Source: Vitreoscilla stercoraria DSM 513
Lineage (GTDB): Bacteria > Pseudomonadota > Gammaproteobacteria > Burkholderiales > Neisseriaceae
Assembly: GCF_000382305.1 (NCBI RefSeq)
Contig: NZ_KB908019.1
Coordinates: 179,416 to 243,415, forward strand
DNA: 64,000 nucleotides
Reading direction: 5' to 3'
Part shown: positions 35,225 to 43,925 of the stretch, in pieces
Layout: each line of letters starts with the position of its first letter
Numbering within the stretch: position 1 is the stretch's first letter
The notes under the pieces: model-generated
Told to the model about the DNA's origin: nothing
Seen by the model: only the letters and a program-made list of their open reading frames with translations
The model's database searches: none
Position numbers and translations under genes: made by a program

Positions 35225-35252
35225 ACTGTATAGGAAAACAGACCTATACAGT
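35225..35252. promoter_or_regulatory. Inverted-repeat operator in MocR/aminotransferase gap
   Basis: ACTGTATAGG (35225-35234) and CCTATACAGT (35243-35252) are perfect 10-base arms around eight bases. They lie 35 bases upstream of the regulator start and about 105 upstream of the aminotransferase. Confidence 0.7.
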
Positions 35253-35358
35253 AAGTCTAAAATTGTCAAAAGTGTCACTGTTTTTTTAGGCTGCAAATGC
35301 ATAGAGTGAGCACTTCATTTGAATGTAATCCCCCACAAAGACAGAAAAGAGAAACGCC

Positions 35359-36687
35359 ATGAATTTAGATGCAATGTGGATGCCTTTTAGTGCCAATGAG
35401 AGCTTTAAAGCCAATCCTCGCATTATCACTGCCGCGCAAGGCATGTACTTTACCGACAATACAGGCCGCCAAATTTTGGATGCCAGTGCCGGTTTATGGT
35501 GTGTCAATGCAGGTCATGGTAATGAGCGCATCATCAATGCGGTGACAGAACAAGCAAAAAAATTGGATTATGCACCATTTTTCAATATGTCTCATGACAT
35601 TGGTTTTAAGGCCGCTGAGCGTTTGGTTGAGATGGCACCTAAAGGTTTTGATAAAGTCTTTTTCACCAATTCAGGTTCTGAGTCTGCAGACACGTCTTTG
35701 AAAATCGCCTTGGCTTACCATGCTGCGCGCGGAGAAACAGGTCGCATCAAATTCATCGGTCGTGAAAAAGGCTATCATGGTGTGAATTTCGGTGGTACTT
35801 CTGTTGGCGGTATTGGTTTTAACCGCAAAGCGTTCAACCATTTGTTGCCGTTTGTCGATCATTTGCGCCACACTTTGGACATTGAGCGCAATGGTTTTAC
35901 CAAAGGTTTGCCTGCATATGGCGCGGAGTGGGCGGATGAATTGGAAAATCGTATTTTCACTTTGCACGATCCTAAAACCATCGCAGCCGTGATTATTGAG
36001 CCTATGGCAGGTTCTGCGGGCGTGATTTTGCCACCACAAGGTTATTTGCAACGCATTCGTGACATTTGTACCAAACATGGCATTTTGTTGATTTTTGATG
36101 AAGTGATTACGGGTTTTGGTCGCACAGGCGGCGATTGGGCGACCAACACGATGGGCGTGACACCTGATATTTTAAATTGTGCCAAAGGCATCACCAACGG
36201 TGTAGTGCCGATGGGTGCGGTGTTGGTGGGTAATGGCATTTACAATACGGTGGTGGATGCCGCGTCTGAGAAAACCATTGAGTTTGCACATGGCTATACT
36301 TATTCAGCGCATCCTTTGGCTTGTGCCGCAATGATTGCGACTTTAGACGTTTACCGCGATGAAGGTTTGTTTGAGCGCGCAGCGCAATTGTCACCTGTGT
36401 TTGAGCAAGCAGCGCACAGTTTACAAGGCACACCATTTGTCAAAGACATCCGCAATATCGGTTTGGTCGCTGGCGTGGAGTTGGAAACAAGCAGCGCAGG
36501 CTTGGGCAAACGTGCAGGCTTAGTACAACAAAAATGTTGGGAAGCGGGTGTGTTGATGCGCTTGACGGGCGAAACTTTGGCATTCTCTCCGCCATTGATT
36601 GTCAATGAAGCGGAAATTGAACGCATCTTCTCGACTTTAGGTCAGGCGATTACAGAAGTGGCCAATCAAGAAGCGGCTACGGTTTAA
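35359..36687 (+). CDS. Class III aminotransferase (beta-alanine/omega-amino acid:pyruvate type)
   Basis: A 442-residue PLP enzyme. The start, MWMPFSANESFKANPRII, and LDASAGLWCVNAGHG are typical of omega-amino acid:pyruvate aminotransferases. NSGSESADTSLKIALAYH binds the PLP phosphate, FDEVITGFGRTG holds the PLP-ring Asp, and CAKGITNGVVPMGAV carries the Schiff-base Lys. Likely donors are beta-alanine, GABA or a similar omega-amino acid with pyruvate as acceptor; the true donor is unknown. Regulation by the divergent MocR protein is likely. Confidence 0.92.
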   Translation: MNLDAMWMPFSANESFKANPRIITAAQGMYFTDNTGRQILDASAGLWCVNAGHGNERIINAVTEQAKKLDYAPFFNMSHDIGFKAAERLVEMAPKGFDKVFFTNSGSESADTSLKIALAYHAARGETGRIKFIGREKGYHGVNFGGTSVGGIGFNRKAFNHLLPFVDHLRHTLDIERNGFTKGLPAYGAEWADELENRIFTLHDPKTIAAVIIEPMAGSAGVILPPQGYLQRIRDICTKHGILLIFDEVITGFGRTGGDWATNTMGVTPDILNCAKGITNGVVPMGAVLVGNGIYNTVVDAASEKTIEFAHGYTYSAHPLACAAMIATLDVYRDEGLFERAAQLSPVFEQAAHSLQGTPFVKDIRNIGLVAGVELETSSAGLGKRAGLVQQKCWEAGVLMRLTGETLAFSPPLIVNEAEIERIFSTLGQAITEVANQEAATV

Positions 36688-36699
36688 ATTGTATTAAAA

Positions 36700-36734
36700 T
36701 CAAGCGTCCTGTAACTTTACAGGACGCTTTTTTG
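36700..36734 (+). terminator. Uptake-sequence inverted pair terminator
   Basis: GCGTCCTGTAA (36704-36714) and TTACAGGACGC (36717-36727) with a two-base gap, followed by six T residues. Confidence 0.85.
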
Positions 36735-36754
36735 TGGTTGGCAAAAGGGAAAAT

Positions 36755-37201
36755 ATGAACATTAGATTGGCACAACAGACCGATGTTGCTGCGATTGAAG
36801 CTTGTGCAATTGCTGCTTATTCGCCTTATATTGTAGCCATAGGGCGAAAACCTGCGCCCATGTTGGCAGATTTTGCGGCACAAATTGCGGCAAAATGTGT
36901 GTATGTGGCTGAGAATGAGGATGGGATTTTATGCGGTTATATTGTGTTTTTCCAACAAGATGAAGCGGTATTATTGGAAAGCGTGGCGGTTATCCAAGCT
37001 GCTCAAGGGCAAGGCGTGGGTAAGGCATTGGTGGCGTTTTGTGAACAAACGGCGCAATCTTGGGGCATCCACAAAGTGTGTTTGTACACCAATGAGAAAA
37101 TGACGAACAATTCGGCGATGTATCCAAAAATCGGTTATGTGGAAGTGGATAGGCGCAGCGAAGAGGGTTTTAATCGGGTGTATTTTGAAAAAGTGTTATA
37201 A
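36755..37201 (+). CDS. GNAT-family N-acetyltransferase
   Basis: A 148-residue GNAT protein. NIRLAQQTDVAAIEACAIAAYSPYI opens the fold, and ESVAVIQAAQGQGVGKALVAFCEQ (about 77-100) contains the acetyl-CoA loop Q-G-Q-G-V-G-K. The acceptor is unknown. The ATG at 36755 has AAAGGGA upstream. Confidence 0.87.
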   Translation: MNIRLAQQTDVAAIEACAIAAYSPYIVAIGRKPAPMLADFAAQIAAKCVYVAENEDGILCGYIVFFQQDEAVLLESVAVIQAAQGQGVGKALVAFCEQTAQSWGIHKVCLYTNEKMTNNSAMYPKIGYVEVDRRSEEGFNRVYFEKVL

Positions 37202-37287
37202 ATGGGTGGTTGATGGTTTTGAAATTGTCTTGCAAATGGTTTTAGTGAGAGAAGATTGGGCGTGTTGTGATGGTTCAATTTGGTAAC

Positions 37288-37325
37288 AATCAAGTGTCCT
37301 GTAAACCTTTACAGGACGCTTGATT
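37288..37325. terminator. Uptake-sequence hairpin with one altered arm
   Basis: GTGTCCTGTAA (37294-37304) faces the exact TTACAGGACGC (37309-37319); flanking ATCA and TGAT extend the stem. It lies between convergent genes. Confidence 0.7.
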
Positions 37326-37335
37326 GCTTATCGCT

Positions 37336-38724
37336 TTAAGGTTTTAAAATTTTCAACAAACTGCGAATCACGACACCATAAGGTGGTCCCATCAAACCCA
37401 TGGTATTGAAGCGTTTTTGTACCAATACCGCTTTCAGATGTGACAAGCTGTCAAATCCTGTTTTGCCATGATACGCGCCCATGCCCGATGGACCAATGCC
37501 GCCAAAAGGCAAACCGTCTTGCACCACATGCAGCAACACTTCATTGATACACATGCCGCCTGCCACAATTTCTTGCAAACAGCGTTCTTGTACGGCTGAG
37601 TCTTGGCTGAACACATAACAGGCCAAAGGGCGAGGGCGGGCGTTGATGTAATGAATGCTGTCGTCCAATGATGCGGTGGTGACAATCGGCAAAATGGGAC
37701 CAAAAATCTCTTCTTGCATCAAAGCGCAATGATTGGGTGCATCGATGACCAAACTTGGTGCTATTAAGCCTTCTTTGGCAGGTGCCAATGCCATGATGCG
37801 CGCGCCTTGGATTTGGGCTTCATCCAAATAAGCTTGCAAGCGTTGGTTTTGTTGGGTGTTGATGATGTGCGTGAAGTCGGAATTTTGTTCCCATTTTGGA
37901 TAGGTCTTCGCAAACCAAGCTTGTGCCGCTGCGACAAAATCATCGAGTAAAGTATGGTGGATGAGCAAATAGTCTGGCGCAATACAAGTTTGCCCTGCAT
38001 TGACCATTTTCCCATACATAATGCGCGCAACAGCTTGCTGTAAATGGCGCACATCGTGAATCAGAACAGGTGATTTGCCGCCCAATTCTAAGGTTACAGG
38101 GGTTAAATTTGGCGCTGCTGCTTGCATCACATGTTTACCGATAGCCGTTGAGCCGGTGAACAGCAAATGGTCAAATGGCAAGGCGCAAAATGCCGCTGCG
38201 ACCTCTGCGCCGCCTGTGACCATGTTCACTTCGTCATCTTGAAAATACAAAGGTATGATGCGTGCCATCAATGCCGCAAAGACAGGTGCGTGTTCAGACA
38301 ATTTAATCATCGCTCGATTGCCGGCGACCAAAGCATCGACCAAAGGACCGATGGTCAAAAACAAAGGATAATTCCACGGCACCACAATACCAATCACGCC
38401 TTTCGGCTGTGGCAAGACATGATTGGATGCAGGCAAAAACAACCACGAAGTTTTTACAGGCCGCTTGCGCATCCATTTTTTGCCATGTTTCAAAGCATGT
38501 TGGATGGCTTGTGTGCTTGGAATCAGTTCCAATACCGAGGTTTCAATTGGGTTGCGTTGCCCAAAATCTTCAGCAATGGCTGCTGTTATGGCGTGTTGCT
38601 GTTCTTTGAGCAATAACAATAATTGCTGCAAACGGTGTTGGCGCGTTGCCCAATCGACAACGATGTGGCGGCGACTGGCAGCATGGATTGCCGCAAACGA
38701 TTCTTGTAAAGACTCAGCACTCAT
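37336..38724 (-). CDS. Aldehyde dehydrogenase (coniferyl aldehyde dehydrogenase-like)
   Basis: A 462-residue NAD(P)-dependent aldehyde dehydrogenase. It has VVPWNYPLFLTIGPLVDALVAGN, the FTGSTAIGK coenzyme loop, the catalytic base in LELGGKSP, and the nucleophile in NAGQTCIAPDY. The last sequence is typical of the class 3-like and coniferyl aldehyde dehydrogenase group. The C-terminus has a hydrophobic turn but no clear membrane anchor. The start is ATG at 38724; a GTG two codons earlier is possible. The substrate is probably an aromatic or long-chain aldehyde, which is a family-level inference. Confidence 0.9.
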   Translation of the reverse strand: MSAESLQESFAAIHAASRRHIVVDWATRQHRLQQLLLLLKEQQHAITAAIAEDFGQRNPIETSVLELIPSTQAIQHALKHGKKWMRKRPVKTSWLFLPASNHVLPQPKGVIGIVVPWNYPLFLTIGPLVDALVAGNRAMIKLSEHAPVFAALMARIIPLYFQDDEVNMVTGGAEVAAAFCALPFDHLLFTGSTAIGKHVMQAAAPNLTPVTLELGGKSPVLIHDVRHLQQAVARIMYGKMVNAGQTCIAPDYLLIHHTLLDDFVAAAQAWFAKTYPKWEQNSDFTHIINTQQNQRLQAYLDEAQIQGARIMALAPAKEGLIAPSLVIDAPNHCALMQEEIFGPILPIVTTASLDDSIHYINARPRPLACYVFSQDSAVQERCLQEIVAGGMCINEVLLHVVQDGLPFGGIGPSGMGAYHGKTGFDSLSHLKAVLVQKRFNTMGLMGPPYGVVIRSLLKILKP

Positions 38725-38746
38725 GAACACACTTTCTCAAATCAAT

Positions 38747-39553
38747 TCAATGGGAGGCATCTACTTGGGTAATGCGTTGGTGGTCGGACAAATTGATGGC
38801 AGTCAAGGTGCGCCCCCAAATGGCACCCGTGTCCAAACCAATTACATGGTCATCTATATGCAAGCCCAAAGCTGACCAATGTCCAAATACAATGGTATGG
38901 TCGTTCCATGCTGGATTTTTGGCTTTGAACCAAGGCAATAAATTTTCAGGCATATCAGACACTTCACCTTTGAAATCCAAATCCAACTCGTGTTGTTGAT
39001 TGATCACGCGCATCCGCGTCATCACATTCAAAGTAAAGCGCAAACGTTCTAATTCGGTCATTTCGCCATGGTCTTTAATCGGTTTGTTGCCATACATGTT
39101 TTGTAAAAACCAATCCAAACGCTCTGATGTGAGCACGTTTTGCACTTGTTCGGCATATTGCTTTGCCATATCAATGTCCCAGTGCGGCAGCAAGCCTGCA
39201 TGCACCATCACATGTTGTTTGTGTTGGACCAGCAATGGTTGCGCACGCAGCCAATCGAGCAACACATCTTTGTCTGTGGCTTTTAAAATCGGGCTTAAAG
39301 TATCGCCTTTTTTGGCTTCAGCATGACCATGTGCCACCGCCAGCAAATGCAAATCATGATTGCCCAAAACGGTTTGCACACAATAATCATGTTCTTTGGC
39401 AAAGCGCAAAACTTCTAAAGATTTGGGACCACGATTGACCAAATCGCCTGTCAACCATAAGGTGTCGCTGCCAAAATTGAAGGCAATTTTAGACAACAAT
39501 TTCATCAATTGTGTGTAACAACCTTGTACATCGCCAATAGCATAATGGGCCAT
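38747..39553 (-). CDS. apaH: Bis(5'-nucleosyl)-tetraphosphatase, symmetrical
   Basis: A 268-residue metallophosphatase that splits Ap4A into two ADP and in some bacteria removes Np4 caps from RNA. It has the metal motifs GDVQGC (about 7-12), GDLVNRGP and GNHD, with VHAGLLPHW later on. AGGAG lies six bases before the start. It lies between prfA and the aldehyde dehydrogenase, all on the minus strand. Confidence 0.95.
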   Translation of the reverse strand: MAHYAIGDVQGCYTQLMKLLSKIAFNFGSDTLWLTGDLVNRGPKSLEVLRFAKEHDYCVQTVLGNHDLHLLAVAHGHAEAKKGDTLSPILKATDKDVLLDWLRAQPLLVQHKQHVMVHAGLLPHWDIDMAKQYAEQVQNVLTSERLDWFLQNMYGNKPIKDHGEMTELERLRFTLNVMTRMRVINQQHELDLDFKGEVSDMPENLLPWFKAKNPAWNDHTIVFGHWSALGLHIDDHVIGLDTGAIWGRTLTAINLSDHQRITQVDASH

Positions 39554-39674
39554 GTGGTACTCCTGTGTGTGAATATCATACTGTTATATTGAAAATGTAT
39601 GACAATGTTCTTGCTCAAAGTTCTCAGACCAAGACTTTGAAGTGGGATGGCTTTTATCTTACTGCAATTGCCAT

Positions 39675-39716
39675 GACAAAAAACAGCGTCCTGTAAACCA
39701 TTTACAGGACGCTGCC
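39675..39716 (-). terminator. Uptake-sequence inverted pair, prfA terminator
   Basis: GCGTCCTGTAA (39686-39696) and TTACAGGACGC (39702-39712). On the minus strand the hairpin is followed by a T-rich run, 27 bases after the prfA stop. Confidence 0.82.
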
Positions 39717-39742
39717 AAGATGTGTTTGATTCTATGGCGAAA

Positions 39743-40822
39743 TCAATCTTCGCTGATGGATGCCAACAATTCTGCTTGGTGTTCGGTGACCAAAGCACTG
39801 GTGATTTCGCTCAAATCGCCATCCATGATGAAATCCAATTTGTACAAGGTCAAATTGATGCGATGGTCGGTCACGCGACCTTGAGGGTAGTTGTAAGTGC
39901 GAATGCGCTCTGAGCGGTCGCCACTGCCGACCAAACTCTTGCGTTCAGCCGCTTCTTTGTCGTGTGCTTCACGGCGTTGCAAATCGTTCAAACGTGCGGC
40001 CAAGACTTTCATCGCTTGCGCTTTGTTGCTGTGTTGCGAACGACCGTCTTGGCACTCCACCACCAAGCCTGTTGGAAAGTGGGTAATGCGAATCGCTGAG
40101 TCGGTTTTGTTGATGTGTTGACCACCTGCGCCTGAAGCACGGAAGGTGTCAATGCGAATGTCGGCGGCATTGATGGTGATGTCTTCGAGTTCATCCGCCT
40201 CAGCCATCACCGCGACCGTACAGGCCGATGTGTGCACACGGCCTTGGCTTTCGGTGGCTGGCACCCGTTGTACACGGTGCGCGCCCGATTCAAATTTCAA
40301 TTGGCTGTAAACGCCTGTACCAATGATGCGCACAATCGCTTCTTTGTAGCCGCCCAAATCCGATTCGCTTTCAGATACCATTTCCGTTTGCCAGCCTTGA
40401 CGCTCGGCATAACGCACATACATGCGCAGCAAATCGCCTGCAAACAAAGCCGCCTCGTCGCCGCCTGTGCCTGCACGCACTTCGATGAAGACGTTTTTGT
40501 CATCATCTTGGTCTTTAGGTAAAAGCAATTTTTGCAAAGCCAAATCCAATTGCTCGATTTTGTCATTGGCGGCCTGAATTTCTTCAACTGCAAATTCTTT
40601 CATGTCAGGGTCAGATAACATGTCTTCAGCATCGATTTTGTCTTGTTTGGCTTGCTCGTAAGCTTGGTAAGTTTCTACCAATGGCGTCAATTCTGCATAT
40701 TCTTTGTTCAGCTTACGGTATTCATCCATATTGGCAGTGGCGTTTTCACTGGCCAATAAATGTGTCACTTCTTCTAAACGGTCTGCCAATTGGTGCAGTT
40801 TTTGTAACAAGGATTCTTTCAT
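39743..40822 (-). CDS. prfA: Peptide chain release factor 1
   Basis: A 359-residue class I release factor that reads UAA and UAG. The codon-recognition tripeptide is PAT, in VQRVPATESQGRVHT, which identifies RF1 rather than RF2. The catalytic GGQ is in GAGGQHINKTDSA. It follows hemA on the same strand, a widely conserved pair, separated by 96 bases that hold a long hairpin. Confidence 0.97.
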   Translation of the reverse strand: MKESLLQKLHQLADRLEEVTHLLASENATANMDEYRKLNKEYAELTPLVETYQAYEQAKQDKIDAEDMLSDPDMKEFAVEEIQAANDKIEQLDLALQKLLLPKDQDDDKNVFIEVRAGTGGDEAALFAGDLLRMYVRYAERQGWQTEMVSESESDLGGYKEAIVRIIGTGVYSQLKFESGAHRVQRVPATESQGRVHTSACTVAVMAEADELEDITINAADIRIDTFRASGAGGQHINKTDSAIRITHFPTGLVVECQDGRSQHSNKAQAMKVLAARLNDLQRREAHDKEAAERKSLVGSGDRSERIRTYNYPQGRVTDHRINLTLYKLDFIMDGDLSEITSALVTEHQAELLASISED

Positions 40823-40868
40823 GTCAACTTTCTAAAGAGCGATTCAAAATAGCGTGTGTACAATGCAA

Positions 40869-40905
40869 ACAAGCAAGATGCGTCCGATGGACACATCTTG
40901 CTTGT
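40869..40905. other. Long hairpin in the hemA-prfA gap
   Basis: ACAAGCAAGATG (40869-40880) pairs perfectly with CATCTTGCTTGT (40894-40905); GTCC and GGAC inside extend the stem. No T run follows, so it may attenuate, stabilise or punctuate the hemA-prfA message. Confidence 0.55.
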
Positions 40906-40918
40906 GTGAAAAACAGCG

Positions 40919-42169
40919 CTACAAATGTTCAGGTAAACGGTAAATTTCGGAGACCGCTTCAGACAAATGCGGATGTTGGTTGATTTGGTGTAAAGCGACA
41001 GTGGGCGCATGCAAAAGCTTGTTGGTCAATTGCAAAGACAATTTTTCTAAAACTTCTTCGGCAGACACGCCTTTGCCCAATTGCTTCAACGCGGTATTCA
41101 AAGCTTGCTGACGCTGCACATCTGCCGCTTCACGCAAAGCCTTGATGGTCGGAATGACTTGGCGTGAGCGTTGCCATAATAAAAATTCGTTCACGCGACT
41201 TTCGATGATGGATTCGGCTTCTGCGGCGGCTTCTTGGCGGGCTTCTTTGCCCATTTGTACCACTTGCATCATGTCATCGACGGTATACAAATAAGCATCG
41301 TTGATGTCTGCCACTTGCGCTTCAATGTCGCGAGGCACCGCCAAGTCTAATAAGAACATCGGATGGCGGCGACGTTGTTTCAGGGCGCATTCAATCATGC
41401 CTTTGCCGACTATCGGCAATGGGCTGGCAGTAGAAGACACCACCACATCGTATTGATGAATGATATTGGGTAAATCGGTCAATAAAGATGCATCGGTATT
41501 GCCGCCCAATTGTGAACACAATTGGCGAGCGCGCTCTAAAGTACGGTTGGCAACGGTGATTTTTTTCGGGCTTTTGGCAGCAAAATAAGTCGCTACCAAT
41601 TCAATCATCTCGCCTGCGCCAATGAACAACACATTCAAATCGGCAATTTTAGGAAAAATTTGTTCAGCCATTTTGACCGATGCAGCCGCCATAGACACAG
41701 AGCTGTCGCCGACGGCAGTATTGCTGCGCACTTCTTTGGCGACGGAAAATGTTTTTTGAAACAGATTGTTCAGTGTGGTGTCGATGCTGGCTTGTTCTTG
41801 TGCCACACGCACGGCATCTTTAAGTTGTCCTAAAATTTGTGGTTCACCCAAAACCATAGAATCCAAGCCGCAAGAAACGCGAAAAGCGTGGCGGATGGTT
41901 TCGTCGCTGTCTAAGGTGTACAAATAAGGGCGGATGTCGTTTTCAGGCAAGCTGTGGTAGTCTGCCAACCAGTGGACGATGTCATTGGCTTTGCCGACGC
42001 AATAAAGCTCGGTGCGGTTGCAAGTGGATAAAATCACTGCTTCGCGCGCCGCACGGTTTTGTACAATTTGTTTCACTGCGTCAGGCAACGATTGTGCCGC
42101 AAACGCCAAGCGTTCGCGTATGCTCAATGGGGCTGTCTGATGGTTCAAACCGATTGCAGTCAATTGCAT
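40919..42169 (-). CDS. hemA: Glutamyl-tRNA reductase
   Basis: A 416-residue enzyme that makes glutamate-1-semialdehyde, the first committed step of haem synthesis in the C5 route. It begins MQLTAIGLNHQTAPLSIRERL, has the catalytic Cys in VILSTCNRTELY, the NADPH-binding GAGEMIELV, and a C-terminal dimerisation helix. An upstream ATG at 42181 overlaps the AAGGA, so 42169 is the better start. It is upstream of prfA and divergent from pdxH. Confidence 0.96.
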   Translation of the reverse strand: MQLTAIGLNHQTAPLSIRERLAFAAQSLPDAVKQIVQNRAAREAVILSTCNRTELYCVGKANDIVHWLADYHSLPENDIRPYLYTLDSDETIRHAFRVSCGLDSMVLGEPQILGQLKDAVRVAQEQASIDTTLNNLFQKTFSVAKEVRSNTAVGDSSVSMAAASVKMAEQIFPKIADLNVLFIGAGEMIELVATYFAAKSPKKITVANRTLERARQLCSQLGGNTDASLLTDLPNIIHQYDVVVSSTASPLPIVGKGMIECALKQRRRHPMFLLDLAVPRDIEAQVADINDAYLYTVDDMMQVVQMGKEARQEAAAEAESIIESRVNEFLLWQRSRQVIPTIKALREAADVQRQQALNTALKQLGKGVSAEEVLEKLSLQLTNKLLHAPTVALHQINQHPHLSEAVSEIYRLPEHL

Positions 42170-42303
42170 GGCAAAATGCATCCTTTTGAAAAGCTTGGGT
42201 CGTATTTTAACGCATTTTGCGTCAAAACGACATATTAATGGGTTGTTTAATAACTTAATTAAATTGGATTTATCGAAGCGTTTGCTTTGATTGGGGGTTG
42301 AGA

Positions 42304-42939
42304 ATGGATTTACATGTCATCAGACAAGATTATGCCAAAGAAAGTTTAGAATTGAATGATTGCGCTGAACTTCCTTTGACGCAACTCAAAACTTGGCTGG
42401 AGGCGGCTTTGCATGCCAAAGTCAATGAACCGACAGCGATGAATGTGGCGGCAGTGGATGAAAATGGTCGTCCTAATGCGCGCATTGTGTTGCTCAAAGA
42501 AGTCAATGAACAAGGTTTGGTGTTTTTTACCAACTATAACAGTCGCAAAGGACAGGCTTTGCAAGCGAATCCATTTGCGGCGGTGACATTTTTTTGGCCA
42601 GAATTAGAACGTCAAGTGCGTGTAGAGGGCCAAGTGGTGAAATTGGATGCAGCGGCATCGGATGAGTATTTTGCCTCACGTCCCTATGCCAGCCGAATCG
42701 GTGCGTGGGCGAGCGAGCAAAGCCAAGTGATTCCTGACAAAGCGCATTTGATGAAGCGCGCCGCTGCCATCGGCATCAAACATCCATTGAACGTGCCACG
42801 TCCTGAGCATTGGGGTGGTTTTGTGGTGATTCCCGACAGTGTGGAATTTTGGCAAGGTCGCCCAAGTCGTTTGCATGACCGAGTGCAATACCGTTTGCAA
42901 GACGATGGACAGTGGACGAAAGTACGTTTGGCACCTTGA
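42304..42939 (+). CDS. pdxH: Pyridoxamine 5'-phosphate oxidase
   Basis: A 211-residue FMN enzyme that oxidises pyridoxine or pyridoxamine phosphate to PLP. It has NGRPNARIVLLKEVNEQGLVFFTNYNSRKG, the Trp/Pro-rich FFWPELERQVRVEG, and the C-terminal FWQGRPSRLHDRVQY. The ATG at 42304 has a G-rich ribosome-binding site; the frame opens with TTG two codons earlier. PLP made here would serve the PLP enzymes nearby, though no regulatory link is visible. Confidence 0.96.
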   Translation: MDLHVIRQDYAKESLELNDCAELPLTQLKTWLEAALHAKVNEPTAMNVAAVDENGRPNARIVLLKEVNEQGLVFFTNYNSRKGQALQANPFAAVTFFWPELERQVRVEGQVVKLDAAASDEYFASRPYASRIGAWASEQSQVIPDKAHLMKRAAAIGIKHPLNVPRPEHWGGFVVIPDSVEFWQGRPSRLHDRVQYRLQDDGQWTKVRLAP

Positions 42940-43025
42940 TGTGCGGCTTTATTAGCACATGTGTGTGATGGCAAGCGGCCTGTAAACATTTGCAATACGT
43001 GGATCATGAAAACAGGAGTGCGATT

Positions 43026-43751
43026 ATGAAAGGTTGGCTTGTGGGGGTATTGGGTATTTGGATGGCTCAGGCGCAGGCTTTGAGCTGTTTGCCTTCTGCA
43101 CCATTTTCTGTGGTTCACACCCAAACCATGCAGCCGCATTCGGTGGTATGGTTGAATCGAGTCGAATCCGCACCTTACGCGCCAGTATGGCTACAAAGCC
43201 AACATGGTAAGAGCGATACCATGACCCAAACCGTGCATTGGTTGCCACAATGGGTGGCATTGGTGCCCAATCGCCCTTATGTTGCTGGTCGAACGTATAC
43301 CGTGACTTCCAAGCAAATCACCGCTGAATATACGGACATGGTGGCGTTGAACAATTCGTTTCAGGTTGGTGTTTCTCAACCCAATACCGAGTTGAAGTGG
43401 CGACAAAAGCCCGTTTTGGATGCGGTGCAAGTGCATCAATCGCCATGGGGACAGGTGGGACATGTGACTTTGGGATTGGATGTGACAGTGGCACCTGAAA
43501 ATTATTTGGTGATGGTAACCGCAGCTGATGATGCTGACATGCGAGATGCCAAAACGTGGTTGTTGCAGCCTACGCTCATCAATGGGCATACCAAATTGAA
43601 ATTGTCTCACGGTCCTTGTATGGCCAACCATCAGGCATTTTGGTTTCAGGTAGGTCAAAGCAAATGGCTGACTTTGGCGCTTATCAGCCACGATGGTCGC
43701 ATCATACCTTGGCAGGGCTCGCCTTGGCGTTTGGATTTGCCAGCCAAGTGA
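43026..43751 (+). CDS. Secreted protein of unknown function
   Basis: A 241-residue protein with a signal peptide (MKGWLVGVLGIWMAQAQA) and a mature form containing two Cys (about 22 and near 198) that may pair. It is rich in Trp, His and Gln with alternating hydrophobic residues, which suggests beta structure. I do not recognise a family. AGGAG lies eight bases before the ATG, a strong sign that it is translated. It follows pdxH after 86 bases, with a degenerate uptake-like site (AGCGGCCTGTAA) in the gap. Confidence 0.68.
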   Translation: MKGWLVGVLGIWMAQAQALSCLPSAPFSVVHTQTMQPHSVVWLNRVESAPYAPVWLQSQHGKSDTMTQTVHWLPQWVALVPNRPYVAGRTYTVTSKQITAEYTDMVALNNSFQVGVSQPNTELKWRQKPVLDAVQVHQSPWGQVGHVTLGLDVTVAPENYLVMVTAADDADMRDAKTWLLQPTLINGHTKLKLSHGPCMANHQAFWFQVGQSKWLTLALISHDGRIIPWQGSPWRLDLPAK

Positions 43752-43869
43752 GGTGGTGATTAACTGCATTCAGTTGTTTGGCACCTGCGCCATCAGCTCT
43801 GCGCTGGTATTTCAAGTTGATACAATCCAGACCATTGATGTGTTGTCTGAGAATTTTGATGATGGTATC

Positions 43870-43910
43870 CAATCAAGCGTCCTGTAACTTTTTACAGGAC
43901 GCTTGATTGG
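43870..43910. terminator. Bidirectional uptake-sequence hairpin
   Basis: GCGTCCTGTAA (43877-43887) and TTACAGGACGC (43892-43902); flanking AATCAA and TTGATT lengthen the stem to 17 pairs. It lies between convergent genes. Confidence 0.8.
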
Positions 43911-43925
43911 GTCAATCAGGATGAT

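Noticed and set aside
43191..43769. 192-codon open frame antisense to the secreted protein at 43026
   Set aside because: The + strand gene has AGGAG at ideal spacing and a signal peptide; the antisense frame has neither.
1741..43902. Dispersed inverted pairs as MITEs or insertion-sequence ends
   Set aside because: Each pair is only about 25 bases long with no target duplications, and single copies also occur within genes; an uptake sequence explains both.
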